Source of the DNA: Streptomyces diastatochromogenes
GTDB taxonomy: Bacteria; Actinomycetota; Actinomycetes; Streptomycetales; Streptomycetaceae
NCBI GenBank assembly: GCA_001418405.1
Contig: LIQL01000130.1
Span: 1-64,000, forward strand
Reading direction: 5' to 3'
Length of the DNA stretch: 64,000 nt
Shown: positions 7,048 to 16,036 of the stretch, piece after piece
Numbering within the stretch: position 1 is the stretch's first letter
How the letters are laid out: each line of letters begins with the position of its first letter
Program-made: the position numbers and the translations under genes
The notes under the pieces: generated by a model
Databases searched by the model: none
The model's input: only the letters and a program-made list of their open reading frames with translations
Told to the model about the DNA's origin: nothing

Positions 7048-8424
7048 TCACCCGGCCGGCAGGTCGGCCAGGAAGCGCGCCCCGGTCGTGTGGGTGGGGT
7101 CGTGGGACACCTCGCCGCCGACGGCGCGGGCCAGGCGCCGGGCGAGCGGCAGGCCGAGGCCCGCGCCGTCGTGTCGGTCGTCGTCATCGGCCCGGCGGCC
7201 GGGCTGGAAGAGGGAGTCGACGAAGTCCGCGGGGACGCCCGGACCGTCGTCCGTGACGTCGATGCGCACGCCGCCGGACCACGGCCGCACGGACACGGTC
7301 ACCGTGGAGCGGGCGTAGCGGACCGCGTTGGCCAGCAGCGGGCTGATGATGCGTGCCAGGAGAGCGGGCGCCACGCCGGCCGCCAGTGCCGGATCCGCGG
7401 CCTCGACGACGGCCGTCACCCGTCCCCGCCCGTCGACGTCGCCGACCAGCCGGTGCAGCACGGGTGCGACGGCTGTGATGCCCGGGGCGGTCGCGGCGCC
7501 CGGTGCGCCCGCGCGGGCGTCGTCGAGAAGCGTGTCGCAGATGGTGCGCATGGACTGGGCGGCGTCGGCGATGACCGCGTGGGTGGCACGGGTTTCGGCG
7601 GCGGAGCGGGGGCGGGTCCGCCACCAGTCGAGTTCGGCGATGATCCGGGCGAGCGGGGTGCGCAGTTCGTGGGAGAGTTCGCCGGTCAGTTGCTGCTCGT
7701 GGCGCAGGACGGCGCCTATGCGGTCCAGTAGGGCGTCCAACGACGTTCCCAGCAGGCCGAGTTCGGTCGGGTGGCCCTCGGTGCCGAAGCGTTCGTCGGA
7801 GCCGACGGCGCTCCACTGGGCGGCCTGGTCGGTCATGAGGCGCACCGGGCGCAGTGCCCGCCCCACCGCCAGGCGGGTCAGCGCGTAGGTGCACGCGAGC
7901 ATGACGGCGTCCAGGACCAGGGAGCCCAGCAGCAGGGTGTCGGCCGAGTTGCGGTACGGGGCGAGGTCCAGGGCGGTCACGACCGTGGCGGCGCTGCGCG
8001 GACCGGGCACGGGCCGGGAACACAGGCGGACGAGGCGCGGGTCTTCGGCCTCGATCGTCGTGCACCGTTCGCCTCCTCGCGCGGCGAGCCGCGCGGCGGC
8101 CCTGGTCAGGGTGCCGTCGGCGGTGGCCGTCGGCGGCTTCTCCAGCAGGCGCGCACCGGTGTAGATCCACACGTTCGCGTCCAGGAGGCGGTCGTTGGCG
8201 GTCTCCACGATCCGCACCCCGCGGCCGCTGGTGTCGACGGTCGTGGCGACGGCGGCCCCGCGGCTGCCCAGTTCGTTGTCCGCCTGGTGCCGCAGGTGTC
8301 GGTTCACCGCGGTGTTGAACACCACCGTCAGCATGGCCATCAGGAGCGCGGCGGTGGTCAGCGCCACGAGCGAGAGCCGGCCGCGCAAGGTGCGGGGAGC
8401 CAGGCGACGTACGAGTGGGGTCAT
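7048..8424 (-). CDS. Two-component sensor histidine kinase
   Basis: A 458-residue classical kinase. There is one helix near residues 18-38, an extracytoplasmic sensor of about 120 residues, a second helix (residues 165-185), a HAMP linker, then HisKA with the phosphoacceptor in LSHELRTPLARIIAELD, and HATPase with the N box LLANAVRYARS, DDGPGVP and HDGAGLGLPLARRLA. It starts at ATG 8424, which overlaps the regulator's stop by four bases (ATGA), so the two are translationally coupled. The sensor domain contains two cysteines (ERCTTIEAEDPRLVRLC). The signal is unknown. Confidence 0.92.
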   Translation of the reverse strand: MTPLVRRLAPRTLRGRLSLVALTTAALLMAMLTVVFNTAVNRHLRHQADNELGSRGAAVATTVDTSGRGVRIVETANDRLLDANVWIYTGARLLEKPPTATADGTLTRAAARLAARGGERCTTIEAEDPRLVRLCSRPVPGPRSAATVVTALDLAPYRNSADTLLLGSLVLDAVMLACTYALTRLAVGRALRPVRLMTDQAAQWSAVGSDERFGTEGHPTELGLLGTSLDALLDRIGAVLRHEQQLTGELSHELRTPLARIIAELDWWRTRPRSAAETRATHAVIADAAQSMRTICDTLLDDARAGAPGAATAPGITAVAPVLHRLVGDVDGRGRVTAVVEAADPALAAGVAPALLARIISPLLANAVRYARSTVTVSVRPWSGGVRIDVTDDGPGVPADFVDSLFQPGRRADDDDRHDGAGLGLPLARRLARAVGGEVSHDPTHTTGARFLADLPAG

Positions 8425-9083
8425 GACAGCCGGTTGCCGATGCCGCGCACCGTGTGCAGGGTCAGGTCGCTGCGGGCCGCCCGCAGTTTGCGGCGCAGGC
8501 GGCTCACGTACTGGTCCAACGTGTTGTCGCTGACCTGGGCTCCGTCCGGCCAGGCGGCCCGGACCAGGTCGCGGCGGCGCACGACGTGGCCGCCGGCGGC
8601 CACCAGAGTGGCCAGCAGCCGGAACTCCGTGGGGGAGAGCTCGACGTCGGCGGCACCGACCCGGGCCGTGTGCCGGGTCGCGTCGAGCACCAGGTCCCCG
8701 GCCCTGGCCACGGCCGACGGCGCGGCGCGTTTGAGCACGGCCCGCAGCCGGGCGACGAGTTCGGCGAGGTGGAACGGCTTGGGCAGGTAGTCGTCGCCTC
8801 CGGCGGAGAACCCGGAGAGTCGGTCGGTGAGGTGGTGGCGGGCCGTCAGGAAGACGATCGGGGCGACGAAACCGTTGGCGCGCATCGCCTGGCACACGTC
8901 CCGGCCGTCCGCGTCGGGCAGCCTGACGTCCAGGACGACCGCGTCGATGTCGTGGGCGATCAGGCGTAGGGCCATGGCCCCGTCGGCGGCGAGCACGGGC
9001 GCGAAGCCCTCGTCGTCGAGGCCGCGGCGGAGCACGTCGCGCAGGGCGTGATCGTCCTCCACGACCAGGATCTTGTGGTGCAT
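8421..9083 (-). CDS. OmpR/PhoB-family response regulator
   Basis: A 220-residue regulator. The receiver domain begins HHKILVVEDDHALR; the phosphoacceptor Asp is in [13 protein letters not shown], the conserved Thr in VFLTARH and the Lys in DDYLPKPFHLAEL. The winged-helix effector ends with TLDQYVSRLRRKLRAARSDLTLHTVRGIGNRLS. It forms an operon with the kinase through an ATGA overlap. Regulators of this class bind 10-11-bp direct repeats, like the two blocks upstream of the nearby membrane-protein genes, so those genes are its most likely targets (inferred). The start at 9083 is fixed by the receiver's first strand. Confidence 0.92.
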   Translation of the reverse strand: MHHKILVVEDDHALRDVLRRGLDDEGFAPVLAADGAMALRLIAHDIDAVVLDVRLPDADGRDVCQAMRANGFVAPIVFLTARHHLTDRLSGFSAGGDDYLPKPFHLAELVARLRAVLKRAAPSAVARAGDLVLDATRHTARVGAADVELSPTEFRLLATLVAAGGHVVRRRDLVRAAWPDGAQVSDNTLDQYVSRLRRKLRAARSDLTLHTVRGIGNRLS

Positions 9084-9150
9084 GGACCTCCGTCCGGGCC
9101 TCGGCAGCGACCCTCTCCGGTGGGTGACCCCACTGCGACCTCGCGTTCGA

Positions 9151-9164
9151 CTACAAGCGTGTAG
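9151..9164. promoter_or_regulatory. Short inverted repeat upstream of the response-regulator operon
   Basis: CTACA-agcg-TGTAG, within a wider GCGT...ACGC frame, sits about 68 bases upstream of the regulator's ATG in the likely promoter. It may be an operator; the evidence is symmetry and position only. Confidence 0.35.
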
Positions 9165-9354
9165 ACGCTCGGTGGGACTGTAACCGACGCCGCGGGGCGG
9201 ATCCAACCACCCTCCCGCGCCCCGCACGCGGCGTGGAGCGCGACGGCGACACACCGGCCCTCGACCGCCTGCCGTCGGCCGCGCGCGATCCTCTGATCCA
9301 CACGTCGCCGTCGTCACCTGACGCTCGTGCCGCACCGCGCCCCCGGGGCCGGTG

Positions 9355-10182
9355 TCACTTCTCCAGTTCGGCCGCGTGGTCGGGGACGTAGGTCTGGAGA
9401 TCGCGCGGCGGGCGCCGGTAGCCGCTGCTCGGCGGGCGGGGCGGGAGGTCCAGCAGCGGCGGGGTGACGTCGTGGTACGGCACGGTGGACAGCAGGTGGG
9501 CGATCATGTTGAGCCGGGCCCGGCGCTTGTCGTCGCTCTCGACGACGTACCACGGCGCCTCGGGGATGTCGGTGTGGACGAACATGTCGTCCTTGGCCCG
9601 CGAGTAGTCCTCCCAGCGGGTCAGCGATTCGAGGTCGACGGGGGAGAGCTTCCAACGCCGGGTCGGGTCGTCCAGCCGCTGCCGGAAGCGCTGTTCCTGG
9701 ACGTCGTCGCTGACGGAGAACCAGTACTTGCGGAGCAGGATCCCGTCTTCGACCAGCATGCGCTCGAAAACCGGGCACTGGTGGAGGAAGCGCTGGTACT
9801 CGGTGGGCGTGCAGAATCCCATGACCCGTTCGACGCCGGCGCGGTTGTACCAACTGCGGTCGAACAGCACGATCTCGCCCGCCGCGGGCAGCTGCTCCGC
9901 GTAGCGCTGGAAGTACCACTGCGTGCGTTCGCGTTCGGTGGGCCGGGGGAGCGCGACGATGCGCGCCACCCGGGGGTTGAGGTAGGCCGTGACGCGCTTG
10001 ATGGTGCTGCCCTTGCCGGCCGCGTCGCGCCCTTCGAAGATCACCACGAGCCGCGCGCCTTCGCTGCGGACCCATTCCTGGAGCTTGACCAGTTCCGTCT
10101 GCAGTCGGAACAGCTCGCGTTCGTACCGGCCCTTCGACAGCTTCCTCGGCCCGTGGTCGCTGCCGTCCTGGTCGTCCGCCAT
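9355..10182 (-). CDS. ppk2: Polyphosphate kinase 2 (PPK2)
   Basis: A 275-residue single-domain PPK2. Walker A is in VIFEGRDAAGKGSTIKR (residues about 45-62), the lid and substrate region in NPRVARIVALPRPTERERTQWYFQR, and Walker B in IVLFDRSWYNRAGVERVMGF. The late ESDDKRRARLNMIAHLLS helix is also typical. PPK2 enzymes use polyphosphate to phosphorylate ADP or GDP, regenerating NTPs when respiration is low. A single-domain length near 275 residues fits the class I type. The ATG at 10182 diverges from the CBS gene at 10403, with an OsdR-like box between them (10275-10290). Confidence 0.93.
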   Translation of the reverse strand: MADDQDGSDHGPRKLSKGRYERELFRLQTELVKLQEWVRSEGARLVVIFEGRDAAGKGSTIKRVTAYLNPRVARIVALPRPTERERTQWYFQRYAEQLPAAGEIVLFDRSWYNRAGVERVMGFCTPTEYQRFLHQCPVFERMLVEDGILLRKYWFSVSDDVQEQRFRQRLDDPTRRWKLSPVDLESLTRWEDYSRAKDDMFVHTDIPEAPWYVVESDDKRRARLNMIAHLLSTVPYHDVTPPLLDLPPRPPSSGYRRPPRDLQTYVPDHAAELEK

Positions 10183-10274
10183 GCCACGACGGTACGAAGA
10201 CTCGGGCCGCGACGGGCGGGCGAGGGAGCCGAACGGGGCAGTGCCCGGAAGGCGGCCCCGCCCGGCGCGGGGAA

Positions 10275-10290
10275 AGGGCCGGACGGCCCT
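10275..10290. promoter_or_regulatory. OsdR/DosR-like palindromic box 1
   Basis: AGGGCCGGACGGCCCT, an inverted repeat matching itself at 14 of 16 positions. It lies in the divergent promoter between ppk2 and the first CBS-BON gene and could serve both. It shares its pattern with five other boxes in this island. Confidence 0.65.
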
Positions 10291-10402
10291 GTCCGGCCGA
10301 CCGGGCGCGCCGCAGGGTGGGCAGTGGTGCCCGGACCGGGCGCGTGCCGTACGGCTGCACGAGGACCGTGCGGTGCGGAACCGCTCCCAAGGAGGCGTCA
10401 CC

Positions 10403-11086
10403 ATGTCGAACACTCCGCACCGGGTCAGCGACGTCATGACGCAGCCCGTGGCAGCCGTCGACCGGGGAGCCGGCTTCAAGGAGATCGTCGAGACCCTGTG
10501 GCGCTGGCAGGTGAGCGCGTTGCCGGTCGTCTCGGCCGAGCGGCGGGTGGTCGGCGTGGTGTCCGAGGCCGACCTGCTGCCCAAGGAAGGCTTCCGGGAG
10601 GCGGACGCGGAACGGCTGGAGCGTCTGCGGGCGTCCGACGACGTCCGTCGCGCGGAGGCCGTGACGGCCGGGGAGCTGATGACCAGCCCCGCCGTGACCG
10701 TGCATGCGGACGCGACCCTGGCCCAGGCGGCGCGGACGATGGCGAGGGCCTCCGTCAAACGCCTGCCGGTCGTGGACGGGAACGGGCTGCTGCTGGGCAT
10801 CGTCAGCCGGGCCGATCTGCTGAAGGTCTTCCTGCGCTCCGACGACGACCTCGCGCGGGAGGTGCGGCGAGCGCTCGCGAAGTTCTTCGCGGCACCGACG
10901 AGGGACCTGCACGTCGAGGTCGCCGACGGGGTGGTCACGCTGAGCGGGCAGCTGCGGGACCGGTCGTTGGTGCCCGTGGTGGCGCGTCTGGTGCGCACCG
11001 TGGAGGGCGTGGTGGACGTGGCGTACGACGTGACGGGGGCCGCGCCGGTCCGTGTGGGCCCGGCGGCGGAGGGATCGAGTCGTTGA
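10403..11086 (+). CDS. CBS-pair/BON domain protein 1
   Basis: A 227-residue soluble protein. The first CBS motif (residues about 7-62) opens RVSDVMTQPVAAVDRGAGF and holds SALPVVSAERRVVGVVSEADLL. The second CBS (about 92-150) has GELMTSPAVTVHADATLAQAA and KRLPVVDGNGLLLGIVSRADLL. A BON domain (about 170-215) follows: VEVADGVVTLSGQLRD and RLVRTVEGVVDVAYDV. CBS pairs bind adenine nucleotides; BON domains usually contact membranes or ligands. It is close to the second copy at 11310. The mycobacterial counterpart of the CBS part is Hrp1, a DosR regulon member. The RBS AAGGAGG fixes the start. Confidence 0.9.
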   Translation: MSNTPHRVSDVMTQPVAAVDRGAGFKEIVETLWRWQVSALPVVSAERRVVGVVSEADLLPKEGFREADAERLERLRASDDVRRAEAVTAGELMTSPAVTVHADATLAQAARTMARASVKRLPVVDGNGLLLGIVSRADLLKVFLRSDDDLAREVRRALAKFFAAPTRDLHVEVADGVVTLSGQLRDRSLVPVVARLVRTVEGVVDVAYDVTGAAPVRVGPAAEGSSR

Positions 11087-11215
11087 GCGCGGACGGGGCA
11101 CGGAGGCCCGCCCCGGAGCGGCGGCCCGCCCGCCTCCTTGCGCCCGACCCCTCCCGCCGGCGCGCGGCCCTCGGCCGTGCCGGACGGGCGCTCCCCGGCC
11201 GGTCGGGCGGCCGGT

Positions 11216-11231
11216 AGGGCCGGACGGCCCC
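11216..11231. promoter_or_regulatory. OsdR/DosR-like palindromic box 2
   Basis: AGGGCCGGACGGCCCC, identical to box 1 except for the last base, about 80 bases upstream of the second CBS-BON gene. The near identity of two boxes in front of paralogous genes supports real function. Confidence 0.65.
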
Positions 11232-11309
11232 TGCCCGCGGCCGGCGGGTCGACGCAGGCTGAAAGCGTCGCACCCCGGGGCGCGGCAGCCAGAGGGAGGA
11301 GACGGCGTC

Positions 11310-11984
11310 ATGGCGCACACTCCGCACACCGTCAGCGACGTGATGACCCAGACGGTGGTCGCCGTCGGTCAGGAGGCCCGCTTCAAGGAGATCGTCGAGA
11401 CCATGGAGCAGTGGAAGGTGAGCGCCCTGCCGGTGCTCGCGGGCGAGGGGCGGGTGATCGGCGTGGTCTCGGAGGCCGACCTGCTGCCCAAGGAGGAGTT
11501 CCGGAACGCGGACCCCGACCGGATGGAGCAGCGGCAACGGCTGGACGACCTGCGCAAGGCCGGTGGTCTCACGGCGGGTGAGTTGATGAGCACTCCGGCG
11601 CTGACCGCGCACGCCGACGACACCCTCGCCCAAGCCGCCCGGACGATGGCGCGCAAGGCCGTCAAGCGACTCCCGGTGGTCGACCGCCAGGGCCTGTTGC
11701 AGGGCATCGTGAGCCGGGCCGACCTGCTGAAGGTCTTCCTGCGCTCCGACGCGGACCTGGCGGCGGAAGTCCGGGCGGACATCGTCGACCGGCTGTTCAC
11801 CGGGACGCGCAAGAAGGTCGAAGTGAGCGTCAAGGACGGCGTGGTGACGCTGCACGGACCGATCCTCGACAGCGCGCTGCTGCCCGTCGCGGCCCGACTG
11901 GTGCGGGCGGTCGAGGGCGTCGTGGACGTGACCTTCGACGTCCACGCGGCTTCGGCGGCGGAGCGACGGATGGTGGCCGGCTGA
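11310..11984 (+). CDS. CBS-pair/BON domain protein 2
   Basis: A 224-residue paralogue of the protein at 10403-11086 with the same order CBS-CBS-BON: TVSDVMTQTVVAVGQEARFKE, then SALPVLAGEGRVIGVVSEADL, KRLPVVDRQGLLQGIVSRADLL, and the BON segment VSVKDGVVTLHGPILDSALL. The linker between the CBS motifs (FRNADPDRMEQRQRLDDLRK) is longer and charged. It probably arose by tandem duplication. The RBS GGGAGGAG lies before the ATG at 11310, and box 2 is upstream. Adenine-nucleotide sensing is inferred from the domains. Confidence 0.9.
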   Translation: MAHTPHTVSDVMTQTVVAVGQEARFKEIVETMEQWKVSALPVLAGEGRVIGVVSEADLLPKEEFRNADPDRMEQRQRLDDLRKAGGLTAGELMSTPALTAHADDTLAQAARTMARKAVKRLPVVDRQGLLQGIVSRADLLKVFLRSDADLAAEVRADIVDRLFTGTRKKVEVSVKDGVVTLHGPILDSALLPVAARLVRAVEGVVDVTFDVHAASAAERRMVAG

Positions 11985-12109
11985 GGAACGGCCCCGGCCG
12001 CGCGGCCCGCGGGATCAGCCTCCGGCCCCACCGGGCCACCGATCCGCATCCGCGCCGGCTCTGATGGAGCCGGCAGGGGACGACGCACCGGGCGGAGGAG
12101 GGAACGGAG

Positions 12110-12757
12110 ATGAAGCGGCGACGGGTCGGGGCGGTCATGACCGGCGACGTCGTCCGCGCGCACCGGGGAACGCCGACCGCGGAACTCGCGCGGTGGATGG
12201 CGGAGTTCGGCATCAACGGCGTGCCGGTGGTCGATGCCGACGACAAGGTGCTCGGGGTCGTCTCGGCGACGGACCTGGCCCGGGCTCGCCCCACCGGCGA
12301 CAGCGCCCCGGGCCGCTCCGCGCAGGCCCTGATGTCCGCCCCGGCACGCACCGTCCGCGCCGACGACTCCGTCGTCCGGGCCGCCCGCCTGATGTCCTCC
12401 TACGGCATCGAGCGGCTCCCCGTCGTGGACGAGGAGGCCCGCCTCGTCGGCATGCTCACCCGACGCGACGTCCTCCGGCTCTTCGCCCGCGCCGACGGGG
12501 AGATCCGCGACGAGGTGATCGACGAGATCGTCGTGCGGCTGATGTGGCTGACCCCGGAGAGCGTCGAGGTCTCCGTCCGCGACGGCGTGGTGACGCTGGC
12601 CGGTCGCCTGGACAGCAGCGGGCAGGTGGCCGCCGTGGTGTGGATGACCCGGCAGATCGACGGCGTCACCGCCGTCGTCAGCCGGCTCACCCACCGGTAC
12701 GAGGGCGGGTACACGGGACCCGAGGGGCCGGCGGACCCCGGCGGCCCGCGGCGCTGA
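12110..12757 (+). CDS. CBS-pair/BON domain protein 3
   Basis: A 215-residue, more divergent member. The first CBS is RVGAVMTGDVVRAHRGTPTA with GINGVPVVDADDKVLGVVSATDL; the second is ALMSAPARTVRADDSVVRAARL with IERLPVVDEEARLVGMLTRRDVL. The BON-like part reads VEVSVRDGVVTLAGRLDSSG, then VWMTRQIDGVTAVVSRL. The C-terminus is a Gly/Pro-rich tail. The RBS is GGAGGAGGGA. Upstream, at 12052-12072, there is a short palindrome GCCGGCTC...GAGCCGGC but no clear OsdR-like box, so it may depend on read-through from 11310-11984. Confidence 0.88.
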   Translation: MKRRRVGAVMTGDVVRAHRGTPTAELARWMAEFGINGVPVVDADDKVLGVVSATDLARARPTGDSAPGRSAQALMSAPARTVRADDSVVRAARLMSSYGIERLPVVDEEARLVGMLTRRDVLRLFARADGEIRDEVIDEIVVRLMWLTPESVEVSVRDGVVTLAGRLDSSGQVAAVVWMTRQIDGVTAVVSRLTHRYEGGYTGPEGPADPGGPRR

Positions 12758-12778
12758 CCGCCGGCAGCCCGCGCGCGG

Positions 12779-13354
12779 TCACTGACGGTGGTGGCGGCCC
12801 GGTGCGTCGAGTTCCGCCCACTCCCGTTCCCACTGGGCGAACCGCCTGCGGTCCAAGAGGCGGACCGCTGCCCGGTCCGCGCCGAAGACCACCAGGCCGG
12901 CGCCGCACGCGGCCACGGTGCCGGTCGCGACGCCCATGGCGAGGGTGTCCGCCGCAGAGTTCGGATCCCGCACCAGAGCGCCGTTGCGGTCCAGCCACAC
13001 CGGGGTCCGGTCGCCCACCCGCACGCCGGACGGCACGGCCGCCTCACCGGTGCGCACCCGGTCGTCCGGGGTCACCCACCGCACCGTCGCATGCACCCGG
13101 CCACCGCCGGCGCTCCCGGCATCGAAGCCGACCGGACCGGGCGGCTGCTGGGTCACCACGGCGGTGACGCGGTGCCACTCGGCGCGCTGCTGCTGTGCCG
13201 CCTCGACGACCGCTTGGCCGGCCGCCACCCCGACGGTCGGCGCCCCCACGGCCAGCAGCAGGCCGCTGACCAGCGTCAACCATGACTGCACCACGTCCGT
13301 GCCCCGCCGCATGGGGCCGTGCCGCCACGGCGGGTGAGGCTTGTGCAGAGGCAT
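12779..13354 (-). CDS. Rv1733c-like two-helix membrane protein
   Basis: A 191-residue protein. A short cytoplasmic start ([18 protein letters not shown]) precedes helix 1 (about 24-48, [20 protein letters not shown]). A soluble loop of about 90 residues contains [30 protein letters not shown] and [14 protein letters not shown], and helix 2 (about 140-163) is followed by a basic tail. This layout matches the Rv1733c family, whose M. tuberculosis founder is a DosR-regulon antigen of unknown function. It diverges from the DevR-like gene at 13542, with two OsdR-like boxes in between. AAGGGGG serves as RBS. Confidence 0.82.
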   Translation of the reverse strand: MPLHKPHPPWRHGPMRRGTDVVQSWLTLVSGLLLAVGAPTVGVAAGQAVVEAAQQQRAEWHRVTAVVTQQPPGPVGFDAGSAGGGRVHATVRWVTPDDRVRTGEAAVPSGVRVGDRTPVWLDRNGALVRDPNSAADTLAMGVATGTVAACGAGLVVFGADRAAVRLLDRRRFAQWEREWAELDAPGRHHRQ

Positions 13355-13409
13355 CCCGCACCCCCTTCGGCTGCTGTTCCGAGCCTGCCATCCGGGGCCG
13401 CGGCGGAAG

Positions 13410-13425
13410 AGGGCCGAACGGTCCC
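13410..13425. promoter_or_regulatory. OsdR/DosR-like palindromic box 3
   Basis: AGGGCCGAACGGTCCC in the divergent promoter between the Rv1733c-like gene and the DevR-like regulator gene, closer to the former. It matches boxes 1 and 2 at all but a few positions. Confidence 0.65.
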
Positions 13426-13462
13426 GGACCCGGGGGCCGGCCCGCCTCGGCGGTGCGGCGCC

Positions 13463-13478
13463 GGGCCCGTTCGGCCCT
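13463..13478. promoter_or_regulatory. OsdR/DosR-like palindromic box 4
   Basis: GGGCCCGTTCGGCCCT; on the other strand this reads AGGGCCGAACGGGCCC, one base different from box 3. It lies 64 bases upstream of the DevR-like regulator start and would allow the regulator to control its own gene. Confidence 0.65.
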
Positions 13479-13541
13479 GGCGCACCGCCCCGGGGGAAGC
13501 CAGCATGGAGCAGGGAGCCGGTTTCACGGACGGAGGGCCTC

Positions 13542-14228
13542 ATGGGCGAGACGGGCGCCTTCTCACCGCAGCGGCCGATCCGGGTGTTCCTGGTCGACGA
13601 CCACGAGGTGGTGCGGCGCGGCGTGCAGGATCTGCTCGACGCGGAACCCGACATCGAGGTGGTGGGCGACGCCGGGACCGCGGACCGCGCGTTGGCCCGG
13701 GGGCCGGCGCTGCGGCCCGACGTGGCGGTGCTCGACGTCCGCCTGCCGGACGGCGACGGGATCTCCGTCTGCCGTGAGCTGCGCTCGCGGATGCCGGGGG
13801 TGGCCTGCCTGATCCTCACCTCGTTCGACGACGACGACGCGTTGCTCGACGCGATCATGTCCGGTGCCGCCGGATACGTCCTCAAGGAGATCAAGGGGGC
13901 GGACCTGGTCGCCGCGGTGCGCACCGTCGCGACGGGGCGCTCGATGCTCGACCCGGCGACCACCGCCCGGCTCATGCGCCGCCTGCGGGGCGACGAGGAC
14001 GACGCCCAGCCGGAGGACGACGCCCTGTCCGGCCTGTCGGCACGGGAGCGGGAGATCCTCGGCCTGATCGGCGAAGGGCTGACGAACCGTCAAATCGGTG
14101 CGCGGCTCTACCTGTCGGAGAAGACCGTCAAGAACCACATCTCCCGCCTGCTGGCCAAGCTCGGCGTCGAGCGCCGCATCCAGGCAGCCGTCCTGGCCAC
14201 GCGGCACGGCGCGGGGACCGGCACGTGA
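13542..14228 (+). CDS. osdR: DevR/OsdR-like NarL-family response regulator
   Basis: A 228-residue regulator. The receiver has [17 protein letters not shown], the phosphoacceptor Asp in [14 protein letters not shown], Thr/Ser in [11 protein letters not shown] and Lys in [12 protein letters not shown]. The LuxR HTH is [20 protein letters not shown] with [30 protein letters not shown]. This is the NarL/DevR type, with the mycobacterial-like extended [18 protein letters not shown]. The GTG/ATG-rich upstream region has two palindromic boxes. With the convergent kinase gene downstream (76 bases away) it corresponds to OsdR-OsdK of Streptomyces. The symbol is assigned by analogy. Confidence 0.88.
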   Translation: MGETGAFSPQRPIRVFLVDDHEVVRRGVQDLLDAEPDIEVVGDAGTADRALARGPALRPDVAVLDVRLPDGDGISVCRELRSRMPGVACLILTSFDDDDALLDAIMSGAAGYVLKEIKGADLVAAVRTVATGRSMLDPATTARLMRRLRGDEDDAQPEDDALSGLSAREREILGLIGEGLTNRQIGARLYLSEKTVKNHISRLLAKLGVERRIQAAVLATRHGAGTGT

Positions 14229-14303
14229 GGACCGGGGCACGGCGGGCGACGGCACCCCGAGAACCGTTGCCCGCCCTTCGGCGCACGGCTCTCCCGCCGA
14301 CCG

Positions 14304-16016
14304 TCACGCGGGTAGCGGCACCGACCACACCAGGCGGGTGCCGCCGGTCGTCGGCGCCTCGACGGTCATCCCGCCGCCGGCGTTCTCGGCCCGCTTCGCG
14401 AGGTTCAGCAGGCCACTGCGCCGGCCGCCGTTCCCGGTGACGCCGACCCCGTCGTCCGCCACGGTCAGGGTGAGCCGGCCGGCACGGGCGATCAGGGACA
14501 CGTCGGCCGAGCGGGCACGGGCGTGTCGGGCGACGTTGGTCAGGGCTTCCCCCAGCACCGCAAGCGCGTGCTCGGCGAGCCCGGCCGGCACGTCCGTGTC
14601 CAGCAGCCCGGCCATGTGCAGGGACGGCATGAACCCCAGCGCGCGCGACGCCTCCTCCAGCGTGGTGACCGTCCGGGCCCGGAGCCCCTGCCGCCCGCGA
14701 GCCACGTCGTGCGAGCGCAGTCCGAAGATGGTGGATCGGATGATCTTGATGGTCTCGTCCAGGTCGTCCACCGCGCGCAGCAGGCGCTCGTGCGCCTCCG
14801 GGTGATCGACGAACCGCACCGTGCTCTGCAACGTCATCCCGATGGCGAAGAGCCGTTGGATGGCCAGGTCGTGCAGGTCACGGGCGATCCGGTCGCGGTC
14901 CCTGAGCAGGGTCAACTGGTCTGCGGAGGCCCGCTGTTCGGACAGTTCCATGGCGAGCGCGGCCTGACCGGCGAAGGTCAGCAGCGGGGCGGTCTCGGAC
15001 TCCGTGAAGGGGGCGCGCCCGCGCAGCCGGGCCAGGATGAGGACGCCGAGGACCTTCTCACCGGCCGCCATCGGAACCGCCACGGCCGGCCCCAACCCCC
15101 ACCAGCGGGGCGGCCCCGCCGTGATGCGGGGGTCGTGCTCCACGTCCCCGCTGATCAGCGGGGATCCGGCGGACAGCGCCGCGCCCCCGAACGACCCCTG
15201 GCGAGGCAGCACCAGCCCGCGGTGGGCCTCGGCATCCACGCCGGACGCCAGCTCCATCCGCAGGCAGTCGCCCGCCACGGGCAGTGCCAGGACCCCGAGG
15301 TCGGCGGCGAGGATGCGCACCGCGTGGTCGACGATCGTCGACAGCACGTCGTTGCCCTCCGCCCCCGGCAGCAACCCGGCCACGATCTCGTGGTTCGCCG
15401 CCAACCACTCCTGGCGGTAACGCGCCTGCTCGAACAGCCGGGCGTGTTCGACGGCCACACCGGCGGCCACCGCCAGCGTCGACAGCAGCGTCTCGTCGCC
15501 CTCGGTGAACGGGCCGCCACCGCGCTTCTCGGTCAGGTACAGATTGCCGAAGACGTCGTCCCCGACCCGGATCGGCACCCCCAGGAACGCGTGCATCGCC
15601 GGATGGTGCGGCGGGAAGCCGTAGGACGCGGGGTGCGCGCCCAACTCGTCCAGACGTAGCGGTGCCGGGTGGCGGATCAGCTCGCCGAGGATCCCGTGGC
15701 CGGCCGGCAGGGGGCCGATGGCCTTGAACTGCTCGTCCGTCAGCCCGACCGGCAGGAACTGACTGAGGCCGCCGTCCGGGCCGATGACACCGAGGGCGCC
15801 GTACCGCGCGTCCGCGACGACGACGGCGGCCTCGACGATGCAGCGCAGCACCTGGGGCAACTCCAGCCCCGTGCCCACCGACAGCACGGCTTCGAGGAGC
15901 AGATGCTGCGACGGTCCGCTCGCTCGCTCCACCGCGCGCAGCTGCTCCAACAGGTCCTCCGGCAACGCGTGCAGATGCGGACGCCCCCCGTCCGTCCGGC
16001 TGTAGCCCTCGCCCAC
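14304..16016 (-). CDS. osdK: DevS/OsdK-like GAF-GAF histidine kinase
   Basis: A 570-residue soluble kinase with GTG start at 16016 (RBS GGAGGG five bases away). GAF-A (about 45-200) includes RYGALGVIGPDGG, FPPHHPAMHAFLGVPIRVG and FGNLYLTEKRGGGPF. GAF-B (about 215-365) follows. HisKA_3 has the phosphoacceptor His in RDRIARDLHDLAIQRLF, and HATPase has EALTNVARHARARS and VADDGVGV. In mycobacterial DosS, GAF-A binds heme through a His within the similar HP-x-M-x-x-FLG segment. His137/His138 here lie in that position, so heme-based O2/NO/CO or redox sensing is likely (inferred). It converges with the regulator gene. Confidence 0.88.
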   Translation of the reverse strand: MGEGYSRTDGGRPHLHALPEDLLEQLRAVERASGPSQHLLLEAVLSVGTGLELPQVLRCIVEAAVVVADARYGALGVIGPDGGLSQFLPVGLTDEQFKAIGPLPAGHGILGELIRHPAPLRLDELGAHPASYGFPPHHPAMHAFLGVPIRVGDDVFGNLYLTEKRGGGPFTEGDETLLSTLAVAAGVAVEHARLFEQARYRQEWLAANHEIVAGLLPGAEGNDVLSTIVDHAVRILAADLGVLALPVAGDCLRMELASGVDAEAHRGLVLPRQGSFGGAALSAGSPLISGDVEHDPRITAGPPRWWGLGPAVAVPMAAGEKVLGVLILARLRGRAPFTESETAPLLTFAGQAALAMELSEQRASADQLTLLRDRDRIARDLHDLAIQRLFAIGMTLQSTVRFVDHPEAHERLLRAVDDLDETIKIIRSTIFGLRSHDVARGRQGLRARTVTTLEEASRALGFMPSLHMAGLLDTDVPAGLAEHALAVLGEALTNVARHARARSADVSLIARAGRLTLTVADDGVGVTGNGGRRSGLLNLAKRAENAGGGMTVEAPTTGGTRLVWSVPLPA

Positions 16017-16036
16017 GGCGGCCCTCCACAGCGGCC

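Noticed and set aside
12052-12072. Palindrome GCCGGCTC...GAGCCGGC as a seventh regulator box
   Set aside because: Its sequence does not match the other six boxes; it may be a simple hairpin.
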